A stretch of 64,000 nt of DNA, taken from the NCBI RefSeq assembly GCF_013214165.1, contig NZ_JABSSM010000021.1, positions 62,001 to 126,000 on the forward strand. Reading direction: 5' to 3'. The notes beneath the pieces were generated by a model. That model saw only the letters and a program-made list of their open reading frames with translations. It made no database searches and was not told the origin of the DNA. Made by a program: the position numbers and the translations under genes. Positions 57,573 to 64,000 of the stretch are shown one piece after another; positions within the stretch are counted from its first letter, which is position 1, and each line of letters starts with the position of its first letter. The stretch is from Shewanella sp. GTDB taxonomy: Bacteria > Pseudomonadota > Gammaproteobacteria > Enterobacterales > Shewanellaceae.

Positions 57573-57839
57573 ATGAACAAAAAAGTACTGATGATTGCTG
57601 GTGTAGCAATGACTGCCCTACTAGGTGGCTGTGCAAACACTACTGCTCTAGAAGAAAGCATTTCAAACCTAGGTAACAAGGTTGATCAACTGTCTTCTGA
57701 AGTTAGCTCTCTAAAGTCTGAGCAAGGTGCTCTTTCTGCAGACGTTAAAGATGCAAAAGCGGCAGCTATGGACGCACAAGCTGAAGCTAAGCGTGCTAAC
57801 GATCGCATCGACAACGTTGCTTCTTCTTACAAGAAGTAA
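57573..57839 (+). CDS. lpp: Major outer-membrane (Braun-type) lipoprotein Lpp
   Basis: 88 residues with lipoprotein signal ending LLGGC (lipid cysteine at residue 20). Mature chain of heptad-type coiled coil (LEESISNLGNKVDQLSSEVSSL) that would trimerise, then an alanine-rich helix and C-terminal YKK, whose last lysine is the residue crosslinked to peptidoglycan in this family. AAAGGGA ribosome binding site. The next gene encodes an L,D-transpeptidase, the enzyme class that makes this link. Confidence 0.93.
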   Translation: MNKKVLMIAGVAMTALLGGCANTTALEESISNLGNKVDQLSSEVSSLKSEQGALSADVKDAKAAAMDAQAEAKRANDRIDNVASSYKK

Positions 57840-57847
57840 TTTGTCTG

Positions 57848-57875
57848 TATCGGCAACACATATGTGTTGCCGATA
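57848..57875 (+). terminator. Strong hairpin after lpp
   Basis: Perfect 28-base palindrome TATCGGCAACACA-TA-TGTGTTGCCGATA, 8 bases after the lpp stop; no long T tract follows. Probably terminates or stabilises the abundant lpp mRNA. Confidence 0.7.
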
Positions 57876-58015
57876 TGTTCGCCTCCTTCTAAGCTAAATC
57901 CCCCCACACAAGTTCAAGTAGCTGTAAGCATCAGTAAGATTAAGCTCATTGCAGTCACGCTTATCACTTATCGCTTAAAAATATCATTCTTCAAACTTCA
58001 ACAAATTCCGCCCAC

Positions 58016-58038
58016 AAAAAAGCGCCCTCTGGGGACGC
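58016..58038 (-). terminator. Terminator of the L,D-transpeptidase gene
   Basis: On the minus strand, GCGTCCC-CAGA-GGGCGC followed by TTTTTTG; one unpaired base in the stem. About 90 bases beyond the stop. Confidence 0.75.
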
Positions 58039-58129
58039 ATCTTCACACTGTTCAGCTAATTTTCTTTCCTAGCCACTAGCCACTAGTCACTCCCTCGCCT
58101 AGCTACTAGCTCCGAACGACACACCTTAT

Positions 58130-59032
58130 CTACAGCGCTATATTCACCGGCAGGCCGTTTTGAGTCAGCAAGGCATCGTTAGCCTTGAAGCTGTCTACAT
58201 TGTCCTGGCTGATGAACTTGACTATGTTAGCGCTCATGGTCACCACTTTCTCTTGCTGCATCTCTAGCTCAGATTTAGACAGGGCAGAATGCACCTCTAT
58301 GATGTGACGGCCATCGGGCTCGGTAGAGATCTTGACTGTCTGATTGATCACCCGCACAGGATCGCCATACTTTGTCTGGTAAAACAGCCACTCGATATCA
58401 TCGGGATTAAGACGCACGCAACCTGAGCTGACACGCATGCCGATGCCAAAGTCTTGATTAGTCCCGTGGATCAAATAACTGCCATCACCGTAAGACAGCT
58501 GCATGGCGTAGTCACCCAAGGGATTGTCCGGTCCGGCCGGTACTATGGCGGGCAAGACTTCGCCGCGCTCCAGATGTTCCTTACGTATGCTGGCAGGTAC
58601 CGTCCAACTCGGGTTAGGGATCCTCGCCTTTATCTTAGTGACCATCTCGGGCGTTTCACGGCCTATACGACCTATCCCCACAGGAAATACATGGACTTGC
58701 TTACCATTTTTAGGAAAATAATAGAGTCTCAATTCCGGTAAGTTGAGTACTATCCCCTCTCTTGGCACATCCGGTAGCAACATCTGGGTCGGTATGATGA
58801 GTACAGTCCCCGGCGTCGGTAAAAATGGGTCCACGCCTGGATTTGACTCCATCAGTTCCAGAATGCCGACATTGTACTGTTTGGAAATCGTCTGAAAAAA
58901 ATCCCCCTTCTGTACCAGATGCTCCTGAAGTTCACCGATGAGACGACTGCCCTTTTCTGGCAGATCATACACGTTGGCCATACTAATGCCTGGGATCACA
59001 CTTAAGATGAACAACAGCAATATTCTCATCAT
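58130..59032 (-). CDS. L,D-transpeptidase with LysM (YbiS/ErfK type)
   Basis: 300 residues from the ATG at 59032 (the track start adds 20 upstream residues that precede the signal peptide). Signal peptide MRILLLFILSVIPGISMA. LysM region EHLVQKGDFFQTISKQYNVG...PTPGTVLIIP (about 35-85). YkuD catalytic domain with HGTNQDFGIGMRVSSGCVRL, carrying the active-site His and Cys. These enzymes link Lpp to peptidoglycan or make 3-3 crosslinks. Convergent with lpp, so the substrate and enzyme genes are neighbours. Confidence 0.93.
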   Translation of the reverse strand: MMRILLLFILSVIPGISMANVYDLPEKGSRLIGELQEHLVQKGDFFQTISKQYNVGILELMESNPGVDPFLPTPGTVLIIPTQMLLPDVPREGIVLNLPELRLYYFPKNGKQVHVFPVGIGRIGRETPEMVTKIKARIPNPSWTVPASIRKEHLERGEVLPAIVPAGPDNPLGDYAMQLSYGDGSYLIHGTNQDFGIGMRVSSGCVRLNPDDIEWLFYQTKYGDPVRVINQTVKISTEPDGRHIIEVHSALSKSELEMQQEKVVTMSANIVKFISQDNVDSFKANDALLTQNGLPVNIAL

Positions 59033-59225
59033 AGGTATCTCTATTTCCTTCTTCTCTACTATCAAATCGAATGTGACGACTGCTAACACCAATTAATATA
59101 AGGACCAGCAGATAACTCAAATACTCATATTCAGCTTAAATGTTAACCCCTACTGCCACGATATCCTAGCCCTATCGAGGGATAAAACCAAACCGTTCAG
59201 CCGAGGTTAATTTGCCACGCTAGCC

Positions 59226-60170
59226 TTATATTTTCTTCGACAGGGTAACAATAAAGTCGATCTCTAACCCTTCGAAGTTAGCCGAGGCGATCTTCTTACG
59301 TATTTTATCATTGGCCCGCCACGCATACGGCGTCATTTCCAGCAGTATCAGGGCTTGCTCACCGTCAGCATTGAGCTTAAATGTCACTCTCTGACTCGCT
59401 AATAATTCGAGTCCACTTACTTGACCCGATTGTATCGCCTTCTCTTTCATATCTGGATAGATATAGCCTTTCAACTGCCAAAGGTGCCGTGGGGCGGGAG
59501 AGACCTGCAATAGATAACCCGCTTGCTTGAGGACACGTAGCGGCTCTTTGCCCTTGAGCTGCTTATCGATCAGTGTGATCAGATCGAAGCTAGCATCTGC
59601 GAAAGGAAGTGCTCTTAGGCTACTGACAATTAAGGTGCTTTTTTCTGCCTGCTCACTGGTACTAGTTGAATCACTATTTGAGTCGTTAGTAGCATCACTG
59701 CTAGTTTCAGATTCAGATTCAGATTCAGCCTCAGCTTCAGCTTCAGCGTCGATCTTAGCCGCCGAGAAGAGTGCATTCTCGGCTTCATTGATCCCATGCT
59801 GCAGCAGATTTAATCCGGCTTGTTGCAAGGATCCACTGAGGGCCGACTTTATCGCTCTCAGATAGTAGCCTTCGCCACAATCATATTCCAGATGCGCAAT
59901 GACCTCTTCTGACGCCATATGCGCCAGCTCAGGCTTGAGCATCTCGGCTAAGGTGTCGACCAGCGGTGAGAATACGCCAGACTCGAGTAAGAAACGCTTA
60001 CCCCGCATCACCTGCCTAGAGTCAAATTTGGGCTTTTTAGCCAGACTAAATACCCAGTAACCCTTATCATTCTTGTCGAAATGATGCTTATTACTACAGT
60101 GTAATCCTTGAGATTCCTCATGGATCATCAGAGGCTGGTTACACACAGGGCATAGATAAATACTTTTCAT
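59226..60170 (-). CDS. rlmA: RlmA-like 23S rRNA guanine-N1 methyltransferase, atypical
   Basis: 314 residues. N-terminal zinc motif CPVCNQPLMIHEESQGLHC followed by the RlmA segments (QVMRGKRFLLESGVFSPL, PAPRHLWQLKGYIYP, ALILLEMTPYAWRAND). Two oddities: the SAM-binding LDIGCGEGYY reads LEYDCGEGYYLRAI, and a low-complexity Ala/Glu/Ser-rich insert of about 40 residues (AEAEAEAESESESETSSDAT) sits where the family has a short loop. It may be a diverged or inactive paralogue. The family's G745 methylation of 23S rRNA is not assured here. Confidence 0.78.
   Translation of the reverse strand: MKSIYLCPVCNQPLMIHEESQGLHCSNKHHFDKNDKGYWVFSLAKKPKFDSRQVMRGKRFLLESGVFSPLVDTLAEMLKPELAHMASEEVIAHLEYDCGEGYYLRAIKSALSGSLQQAGLNLLQHGINEAENALFSAAKIDAEAEAEAESESESETSSDATNDSNSDSTSTSEQAEKSTLIVSSLRALPFADASFDLITLIDKQLKGKEPLRVLKQAGYLLQVSPAPRHLWQLKGYIYPDMKEKAIQSGQVSGLELLASQRVTFKLNADGEQALILLEMTPYAWRANDKIRKKIASANFEGLEIDFIVTLSKKI
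59705..59746. repeat. Hexamer repeat inside rlmA
   Basis: Seven NNTCAG hexamers (three ATTCAG, two CTTCAG, with TTTCAG and CCTCAG) encode the Ser/Glu/Ala-rich insert on the minus strand. In-frame units, so expansion changes length without frameshift. Confidence 0.85.
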
Positions 60171-60191
60171 AATGTCTCTTTAACGATGAAG

Positions 60192-60221
60192 CTGTGGCTT
60201 CCTGTAGCCCAGGAAGTCACA
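60192..60221. other. Imperfect hairpin between uppP and rlmA
   Basis: CTGTGGCTTCCT / AGGAAGTCACAG arms with a 6-7 base loop, in the 62-base gap after uppP. Without a T tract; possible weak terminator or processing site. Confidence 0.4.
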
Positions 60222-60232
60222 GTTTGTGATAA

Positions 60233-61033
60233 TTAAGCGAATATAAACACACACAAGAGTGCGCCCAGTGCCAGTCGATAAACGACAAAGGGAGTCATTC
60301 CAATGCGGCTGACCAGCTTTAAAAATACATGAATACAGGCGTAAGCGGCGAGGAAAGAGACCATAATACCCAGTGACATGGCCTGATAATCTATCGCCTC
60401 ACCACTGGATATCAGATCCTTAGTCACCAGAATTGCCGCCCCTAAACTAATAGGTACCGACATCAGGAATGAAAAGCGCGCCGCGGCCTCACGTCCTAGG
60501 CCCAGCATCAAGGCCGCCGTAATGGTCGCACCGGAGCGGGATGTGCCAGGGATCAGCGCCATGGCCTGAGCCACACCTATGATCAACGCCTTCTTCCAAC
60601 CCACTTGAAACTCAGTCAGCCCCTTGTTGGTCATTCTATCGGCCCACCACAGCAAGAGTCCAAACACGATAGTGGTCGTCGCTACCACCTCGATATTTCG
60701 CAGATGAGTAGAAATAAAATCTTTAGCGGCGAAGCCGACTATGACCGCCGGTATAGTCGCCAGTATGATCCACCAGGCGAGTTTACTCTCATCATTGTGC
60801 TCGCCCTTGAACATGCTGCCACCCCAGGCAATAAACATCGACCACAGCTCACGCCTGAAATAGATGATAACGGCGCACAAAGAACCAGTATTAACGGCGA
60901 CATCGAAGGACAGGCCTTGATCTTCCCAGTCAAGGAGTTGCGCAGGCAAGATGAGATGCGCCGAGCTTGAGATGGGTAAAAATTCGGTCAAGCCCTGAAT
61001 TAAGGCTAATACTATGACCTGAAATGTGTCCAT
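60233..61033 (-). CDS. uppP: Undecaprenyl-diphosphatase UppP (BacA)
   Basis: Recycles undecaprenyl pyrophosphate to the lipid carrier for peptidoglycan and polysaccharide synthesis. 266 residues with about eight membrane helices. Both catalytic motifs are present: [16 protein letters not shown] (about residue 17) and [16 protein letters not shown] (about residue 160). Start ATG at 61033. It follows folK by about 70 bases on the same strand. Confidence 0.96.
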   Translation of the reverse strand: MDTFQVIVLALIQGLTEFLPISSSAHLILPAQLLDWEDQGLSFDVAVNTGSLCAVIIYFRRELWSMFIAWGGSMFKGEHNDESKLAWWIILATIPAVIVGFAAKDFISTHLRNIEVVATTTIVFGLLLWWADRMTNKGLTEFQVGWKKALIIGVAQAMALIPGTSRSGATITAALMLGLGREAAARFSFLMSVPISLGAAILVTKDLISSGEAIDYQAMSLGIMVSFLAAYACIHVFLKLVSRIGMTPFVVYRLALGALLCVFIFA

Positions 61034-61104
61034 GCATATTTCCTGTTTAATGAATCTACACCTAGTGGTTAAATGTGTACTTAGGTGAGAGCCAAGATTT
61101 GTAC

Positions 61105-61635
61105 TTAGAGTGAGTTAAGAGTCGAGGCTTCATCCGCCAAAGTCTGAGTCCAGACAAAGGGTATAGGCCAAAGTTTTTGCTGAGTTTTATCGTATTCATG
61201 CCACAAGGTTTGATAACGCGTGTTCACCGAAGGATGGGCCAAATCGGGAGCAAGCTCAGCCATGGGCCAGAGAACGAAGGCATTAGTTAAGATTTCAGCC
61301 CTCGGCAACTCGACAGGATCGAGCGTTACCTTGTCACCATAGAGCAGCAGATCCAGATCCAATGTTCTGGGAGCAAACTTTTTAGCCCCCACCAGACGGC
61401 CATTGTCTTGCTCGATCTGCTTAAACAGCGATACTAGTTCACCTATGCTCAAATCGGTATCGACGCCAACGACCATATTTAAAAAGTTACTGCCTTTAAA
61501 GCCAACCGCTTCACTTTCATACACAGAGGAGAGCAAGAGCTCACCAAAGTGATAGCTTAGGTCACTTAATCCCGACTTAAGGAAGCGCTCAGGCTCAATA
61601 TTACTGCCTAGGCTGATATAAACACGAGATAACAT
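61105..61635 (-). CDS. folK: 2-amino-4-hydroxy-6-hydroxymethyldihydropteridine pyrophosphokinase FolK
   Basis: Transfers pyrophosphate to the pterin in folate synthesis. 176 residues: N-terminal [11 protein letters not shown], signature [17 protein letters not shown] (metal-binding aspartates at about residue 97) and [22 protein letters not shown]. Start ATG at 61635 directly follows the folB stop with no spacer, so the two are a coupled unit. Confidence 0.95.
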   Translation of the reverse strand: MLSRVYISLGSNIEPERFLKSGLSDLSYHFGELLLSSVYESEAVGFKGSNFLNMVVGVDTDLSIGELVSLFKQIEQDNGRLVGAKKFAPRTLDLDLLLYGDKVTLDPVELPRAEILTNAFVLWPMAELAPDLAHPSVNTRYQTLWHEYDKTQQKLWPIPFVWTQTLADEASTLNSL

Positions 61636-61989
61636 CTAACAATAACCCCGCTCAATCTCGACACCGACGGCCGCAACACCAGGCACGGCTCCTGGTTTCA
61701 TCACAGTCACCTTGACCCAAGGCACATCAAACTCATCCATTAAACAGCTAGCGATCATCTCGGCTACGGTTTCGATGAGTTCAATTGGCTTTTCGGTTAT
61801 CAAGGCCGTTAATCGATTCGATACCGTCTCATAACACAAGGCATACTGATAATCATCGCTATCCGCGGCAGGCTTGTTATCCCAAGCCATATCCAGATCG
61901 ATCAACAAGTTCTGATGGATCTTCTTCTCCCACTCATAGATCCCGATAACAGTTTCTATTTTTAACTGTCTTATTAATACTCTGTCCAT
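61636..61989 (-). CDS. folB: Dihydroneopterin aldolase FolB
   Basis: 117 residues from the ATG at 61989 (GGAGA 5-6 bases upstream; the track's start adds 10 residues). Typical FolB opening DRVLIRQLKIETVIGIYEWE; the general-base lysine and pterin-contact glutamate region is WVKVTVMKPGAVPGVAAVGV. Provides the 6-hydroxymethyl pterin used by FolK. Confidence 0.95.
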   Translation of the reverse strand: MDRVLIRQLKIETVIGIYEWEKKIHQNLLIDLDMAWDNKPAADSDDYQYALCYETVSNRLTALITEKPIELIETVAEMIASCLMDEFDVPWVKVTVMKPGAVPGVAAVGVEIERGYC

Positions 61990-62273
61990 GATCTCTCCAA
62001 AACCAGACTCGTTCCTCATCGATGAGGGCTCATTTGCGCCCTTCGGCTCAAGAGGTCTGATAAGCGTTTACGGATAAAAAAGATATAATGCCAATCTTAT
62101 CTATTAATTTGCTAAATGCCTCTTTCTAACGGTACAAATCCCAAGTAGGATAAGGCCCTGTAGAAGGATTTTACCTCTCAGGCAAAGCAGATAAAATAGA
62201 AAGTTGTGATTATGGCTTAGCACTGAAAAATATTGTGGCGCGATGATACCTTAAGACGGATAAGGAAACCAAT

Positions 62274-62882
62274 TTGACCATAACAGTACTCACTCTGGTA
62301 ATGATATTGACCGCCTATCTGGCTGGCTCAATTTCCAGCGCCGTGCTCGTTTGTCAAATGCGTGGGCTTCCCGACCCAAGAACAGCAGGCTCAGGCAATC
62401 CTGGGGCGACCAATGTCCTGCGCATAGGCGGAGCCAGCTCAGCTGCCATGGTGCTATTCTTTGACATGTTAAAAGGTGCCCTGCCCGCTTACTTAGCCTT
62501 CCGCATAGGGGTCGACCCTGTCTCCCTTGGCCTGATTGCTATCGCCGCCTGCCTCGGCCATATTTTCCCTATCTTCTTTAAATTTAAAGGTGGCAAAGGC
62601 GTCGCGACCGCATTCGGCGCCATGGCCCCAATTGGTCATGACTTAGCACTTTCTCTGATAGGCACATGGATCCTCATGGTACTGATCTGCCGCTACTCCT
62701 CACTCGCCGCCATTATCGCAGCCATACTCGCCCCCGCGTATACCTGGTACCTAGACGACAGATTCATCATCCCGGTCTCCATGCTCTCGGCCTTGATAGT
62801 CATCAGACACAAGGACAATATTAGCAGGCTGATAAAGGGTGAAGAATCTAAGGTGTCACGCAAGAAGAAAGATAAAATTTAA
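62274..62882 (+). CDS. plsY: Glycerol-3-phosphate acyltransferase PlsY
   Basis: Acylates glycerol-3-phosphate with acyl phosphate in phospholipid synthesis. 202 residues with five or so membrane helices; motifs [12 protein letters not shown] (about residue 38), [12 protein letters not shown] (about residue 100) and a C-terminal [16 protein letters not shown]. Starts at TTG (62274) with AAGGA 7 bases upstream; the next Met would remove the first transmembrane helix. Divergent from folB. Confidence 0.95.
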   Translation: MTITVLTLVMILTAYLAGSISSAVLVCQMRGLPDPRTAGSGNPGATNVLRIGGASSAAMVLFFDMLKGALPAYLAFRIGVDPVSLGLIAIAACLGHIFPIFFKFKGGKGVATAFGAMAPIGHDLALSLIGTWILMVLICRYSSLAAIIAAILAPAYTWYLDDRFIIPVSMLSALIVIRHKDNISRLIKGEESKVSRKKKDKI

Positions 62883-62910
62883 GCCGTAGCGAGCCTAGAC
62901 ACCAAACATA

Positions 62911-62950
62911 AAAAAACACCTGTTTGCATCTGCAAACCAGGTGTTTTTAT
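62911..62950. terminator. Bidirectional terminator plsY/tsaD
   Basis: AACACCTG-TTTGCA / TGCAAA-CC-AGGTGTT stem (two-part, small bulge) with A6 left and T5 right, between the convergent plsY and tsaD. Confidence 0.9.
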
Positions 62951-62992
62951 TACTTGCCACTTATCGCTTAACACTTGCAGCTTATTTAGCGT

Positions 62993-64000
62993 CTATAGCG
63001 GAGGCAGCGAGTCTAACGACCAGCGTGGCATACCTTTGACGCCTAAATCTTCGGTATGACCCGCCTTGAGTCTCTGCAAACCGGCATAGGCGATCATGGC
63101 ACCATTATCGGTACAAAACTCGCCTCTGGGATAGAAGACTTCTCCGCCTAAATTTTTCATCATCTCGGCTAGCGAGCTGCGCAGGCGTGAATTTGCACTC
63201 ACCCCTCCGGCAATGACTAAGCGAGTATAACCGGTTTGTTTCAATGCACGGCGACACTTGATAGAGAGTGTATCGACAACCGCTTCTTCGAACGCCAGGG
63301 CGATATTGGCACGGGTCTGCTCATCGTCTGGCTCTTTGGCAATCGTATTGGCGGCGAAGGTCTTCAAACCAGAAAAGCTGAAATTTAGCCCAGGTTTATC
63401 CGTCATAGGACGCGGAAAACGGTAGTGACCAGTCTCGCCTTTCTCTGCCAGCTTAGCTAACCTTGGCCCACCTGGGTAATCTAGCCCCATGAGTTTCGCG
63501 GTTTTATCGAATGCTTCACCTGCGGCATCGTCAACAGACTCGCCGAGCACTTCATATTGTCCTATACCTTCGACGGCCACCATCATAGAGTGCCCGCCGG
63601 ATACTAACAGCGCAAGAAAAGGAAACTCAGGCACATTATCCTCTAGCATAGGGGCTAAGAGATGACCTTCCATATGGTGCACGCCAACGGCAGGCTTATC
63701 CCATGAATAGGCTAATGAGCGTCCCACACAGGCACCGACTAATAAGGCACCGACCAGACCTGGGCCTGTGGTATAAGCCACACCATCTATGTCATCCATG
63801 GTGCTGTTAGCATCGGCGAGTGCCTTCTTGATCAAGGGCACAACCTTTCTCACGTGATCGCGAGATGCCAGCTCGGGGACAACCCCACCGTAATCGGCAT
63901 GTAGCTTTACCTGGCTATATAATGTGTGAGATAACAAGCCTAGCTCGTCGTCATAAACGGCTATTCCTGTTTCATCGCAAGATGTTTCAATACCTAAAAC
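62993..64000 (-). CDS. tsaD: tRNA N6-adenosine threonylcarbamoyltransferase TsaD (5' end cut)
   Basis: Makes the t6A37 modification with TsaB/C/E. The ORF track stops at 63937, but the frame stays open to the window edge: the reverse complement of the last 63 bases reads [21 protein letters not shown], the TsaD N terminus, so only about two codons are missing. Metal-binding [10 protein letters not shown], the nucleotide loop [23 protein letters not shown] and [13 protein letters not shown] are intact. Confidence 0.96.
   Translation of the reverse strand, partial: VLGIETSCDETGIAVYDDELGLLSHTLYSQVKLHADYGGVVPELASRDHVRKVVPLIKKALADANSTMDDIDGVAYTTGPGLVGALLVGACVGRSLAYSWDKPAVGVHHMEGHLLAPMLEDNVPEFPFLALLVSGGHSMMVAVEGIGQYEVLGESVDDAAGEAFDKTAKLMGLDYPGGPRLAKLAEKGETGHYRFPRPMTDKPGLNFSFSGLKTFAANTIAKEPDDEQTRANIALAFEEAVVDTLSIKCRRALKQTGYTRLVIAGGVSANSRLRSSLAEMMKNLGGEVFYPRGEFCTDNGAMIAYAGLQRLKAGHTEDLGVKGMPRWSLDSLPPL

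Overview
The window is chromosomal DNA from a marine gammaproteobacterium, almost certainly a Shewanella. I infer this from protein similarity and gene order, without a database search. Markers are the long-form ThyA, oxyR next to an orphan HPt protein (hptA), a membrane class III adenylate cyclase after mutH, gltB/gltD upstream of mtnN, and the tsaD-plsY-folB-folK-uppP cluster. About 60 genes are supported. I see no rRNA, tRNA, CRISPR array or prophage.

Layout. 1-10.5 kb: the 5' end of rpoE, divergent nadB, then a minus-strand run of ygfX-sdhE, nhaR, a small periplasmic protein, nhaA, thyA, a TSUP permease, ptsP and rppH. The usual lgt between ptsP/TSUP and thyA is absent. 10.5-15.8 kb: an AT-rich gap with DnaA-box-like sites, mutH, cyaC, oxyR, a dead GGDEF fragment and hptA. 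15.8-29.4 kb: gltB-gltD, a secreted unknown protein, mtnN (with an overlapping upstream mini-ORF), a CbiB-like protein, DUF2721 and TRIC-type membrane proteins, an NTF2-like protein and a POT peptide transporter. 29.5-38.9 kb: tyrS, an MepM-like M23 endopeptidase and anmK (peptidoglycan turnover and recycling), a MITE-like element, small hypothetical genes, erpA, a DUF6776-like protein, a ClC channel and a small exported protein. 39.3-47.3 kb: an eroded quinone-reductase pseudogene and an accessory fimbrial locus. 48-64 kb: hemL (with a decayed partial copy of its 3' end), nhaD, a REP-type (RAYT) transposase with a run of short repeats, gspB/gspA, cca, lpp with an L,D-transpeptidase, an RlmA-like protein, uppP, folK-folB, plsY and the 5' part of tsaD.

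The most novel part is the 40.1-47.3 kb minus-strand cluster: a SPOR-domain exported protein, two DUF4402-type pilin-like subunits, a PapD-like chaperone, a divergent usher that itself ends in a SPOR-like domain, and a SPOR lipoprotein paralogous to the first gene. SPOR domains bind denuded septal peptidoglycan, so the arrangement suggests a chaperone-usher fibre whose secretion platform is tied to the cell wall, perhaps at the division site or new pole. A perfect CRP-type operator (TGTGA-N6-TCACA) lies upstream of the cluster.

Cell-envelope genes recur throughout: mepM, anmK, lpp, L,D-transpeptidase, uppP, the GspA peptidoglycan-binding ATPase and the SPOR proteins. Remnants and repeats (GGDEF fragment, flavodoxin-fold pseudogene, hemL tail copy, MITE, RAYT repeats, three tandem-repeat tracts) show a moderately fluid genome around a conserved backbone.
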